Below, in pieces: positions 62,844-64,000 of a DNA stretch of 64,000 nucleotides. The notes beneath the pieces were generated by a model. The model searched no databases, was not told the DNA's origin, and saw nothing but the letters and a program-made list of their open reading frames with translations. Each line of letters starts with the position of its first letter. Within the stretch, counting starts at the first letter, position 1. Both the position numbers and the translations under genes were made by a program. Origin of the DNA: Streptomyces bottropensis ATCC 25435. Lineage in GTDB: Bacteria > Actinomycetota > Actinomycetes > Streptomycetales > Streptomycetaceae. Location: assembly GCF_000383595.1 (NCBI RefSeq), contig NZ_KB911581.1, forward strand, positions 2,734,265-2,798,264, given 5' to 3'.

Positions 62844-64000
62844 GTGTCTGCCACCCTCGCCCCGTCACCCGCCCCCCGTTCGTCCCTGCCGACGGCCCCC
62901 CGCCGCCGCACCCGGGTCCTCGCCCTGCCCGAGGCGCGCTGGGCGCTGGCCTCGACCGTCGCCTTCCTGCTCGCCTTTCCGCTGGACCTCGCAGGTGCCT
63001 CCGCCTGGCTCCACGGCCCGCTCTACGCGATCGCGTACGTGGCCGGCGGCTGGGAGCCCGCGCTCGAAGGGCTGCGGGCGCTGCGGGACAAGAGCCTCGA
63101 CGTCGACCTGCTGATGATCGTCGCGGCGCTGGGCGCGGCCGCGATCGGCCAGGTCCTCGACGGCGGTCTGCTGATCGTCATCTTCGCCACCTCCGGAGCC
63201 CTGGAGGCCCTGGCCACCGCCCGCACCGCCGACTCGGTACGGGGGCTCCTCGACCTCGCGCCCACCACGGCCACCCGGCTGCCGGCGGACGGCTCCGCCG
63301 AGGAGACCGTGCCCACCGACCGGCTCGCCGTCGGCGACGTGGTGCTGGTCCGCCCCGGCGAGCGCATCGGCGCCGACGGGCGGGTACTCGAGGGGGACAG
63401 CGAGGCCGACCAGGCCACCATCACCGGCGAACCCCTGCCCGTGCCCAAGGCCCCCGGCGACGAGGTCTTCGCGGGCACCCTCAACGGCACGGGAGTGCTG
63501 CGCGTCCGCGTCGAACGGGACCCGGCCGACTCCGTGATCGCCCGCATCGTGAGCCTCGTCGAGGAGGCCTCGCGCACCAAGGCGCCCACCCAGCTGTTCA
63601 TCGAGAAGGTCGAACAGCGGTACGCCGTCGGCGTCGTCGTCGCCACCCTCGCCGTCTTCGGCATCCCGCTGGCCCTCGGCGAGGACCTCACGGCCGCGCT
63701 GCTCCGCGCCATGACCTTCATGATCGTGGCCTCGCCCTGCGCGGTCGTCCTCGCCACCATGCCCCCGCTGCTCTCCGCCATCGCCAACGCCGGCCGCCAC
63801 GGTGTCCTGGTCAAGTCCGCCGTCGCCATGGAGCGGCTGGGCGAGATCGACGTCGCCGCCCTCGACAAGACCGGCACCCTCACGGAGGGCGCGCCCGAGA
63901 TCACGGCCGCAGTGCCGCTGCCCGGCTCCGGGCTCGACGAGGACGGGCTGCTGGCGCTGGCCGCCGCCGCCGAGCACCCCAGCGAGCATCCGCTGGCCCG
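62844..64000 (+). CDS. P1B-4-type heavy-metal-translocating ATPase (cut by window end)
   Basis: The first 385 residues of a metal-exporting P-type ATPase. About four membrane helices occur before the actuator domain (TGEPLPVPK), then the membrane SPC motif in VASPCAVVLAT (about 296), the phosphorylation motif DKTGTLT (Asp about 342) and HPSEHPLA near the edge. An SPC motif and no N-terminal metal-binding domain point to the P1B-4 (CoaT/CtpD) group, exporting cobalt or zinc. GTG 62844 lies seven bases after the -10 box TATGGT. The C-terminal half is outside the window. Confidence 0.93.
   Translation, partial: MSATLAPSPAPRSSLPTAPRRRTRVLALPEARWALASTVAFLLAFPLDLAGASAWLHGPLYAIAYVAGGWEPALEGLRALRDKSLDVDLLMIVAALGAAAIGQVLDGGLLIVIFATSGALEALATARTADSVRGLLDLAPTTATRLPADGSAEETVPTDRLAVGDVVLVRPGERIGADGRVLEGDSEADQATITGEPLPVPKAPGDEVFAGTLNGTGVLRVRVERDPADSVIARIVSLVEEASRTKAPTQLFIEKVEQRYAVGVVVATLAVFGIPLALGEDLTAALLRAMTFMIVASPCAVVLATMPPLLSAIANAGRHGVLVKSAVAMERLGEIDVAALDKTGTLTEGAPEITAAVPLPGSGLDEDGLLALAAAAEHPSEHPLA

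Overview
The window is a 64-kb piece of a Streptomyces chromosome. The evidence is the very high G+C content, GTG and overlapping GTGA/ATGA starts, many leaderless promoters with TANNNT-type -10 boxes a few bases before the start codon, rare TTA codons, and the gene families present: AllR-type IclR regulator, PucR regulator, F420 (LLM-class) oxidoreductase, DUF6278 and SNF2/SWIM pair. Gene order in the first 24 kb and around 33-46 kb resembles what I remember of S. coelicolor, but no alignment was run. No rRNA, tRNA, insertion sequence, prophage or CRISPR array was seen. The gene at each end is cut by the window edge.

Layout. 1-4.7 kb holds purine (allantoin) catabolism: a MobA-like nucleotidyltransferase, the repressor AllR, allantoinase and allantoicase, with candidate operators between allR and allB. 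4.8-10.7 kb holds a two-component system whose kinase and regulator genes are split by a membrane protein and an aldo/keto reductase, followed by a cytochrome P450. 10.8-14.7 kb holds a TTA-containing Gfo/Idh dehydrogenase facing a GntR regulator across a perfect palindrome, then a ROK sugar kinase and a membrane-anchored partner. 14.7-19.9 kb is a SNF2 ATPase/SWIM zinc-finger operon. 20-26 kb holds a PcaL-like fusion without its nucleophile, an MBL hydrolase, exonuclease III, a secreted SGNH hydrolase, a DUF6278 protein and an orphan amino-acid ABC ATPase. 26.5-36.7 kb holds a secreted CocE-type hydrolase, an unknown membrane protein, a secreted gamma-glutamyltransferase, a Clp ATPase paralogue, a methionine aminopeptidase/XRE divergent pair and a large low-complexity protein.

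36.7-46.2 kb is a reductive-pyrimidine catabolism cluster: two beta-ureidopropionase-like amidases, a class III aminotransferase, PucR, dihydropyrimidinase, an F420-type LLM oxidoreductase and an NCS1 permease. No classical dihydropyrimidine dehydrogenase is present in the window. 46.2-53 kb is mixed housekeeping: two secreted or lipoproteins, a methyltransferase, a second gamma-glutamyltransferase-like protein, an inositol-monophosphatase-family enzyme and an FAD oxidoreductase.

53.1-60.6 kb is the most interesting locus. It is a seven-gene, tightly packed operon: UbiA/EboC, a TIM-barrel isomerase, EboA, EboB/TatD, EboE, EboF/phosphodiesterase and a cytochrome P450. It looks like an ebo-type metabolite-traffic cluster with a P450 added and no EboD-like dehydroquinate-synthase gene. 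Its first gene carries a TTA codon at position 7, so the operon may depend on the developmental tRNA bldA. The window ends with a macro-domain deacetylase, a secreted protein built of 11-residue repeats, and a divergent NmtR-like nickel/cobalt sensor and P1B-4 metal-exporting ATPase sharing an operator.

Four copies of a structured intergenic repeat (near 10.8, 12.8, 33.7 and 41.8 kb) and several strong stem-loops serve as likely terminators.
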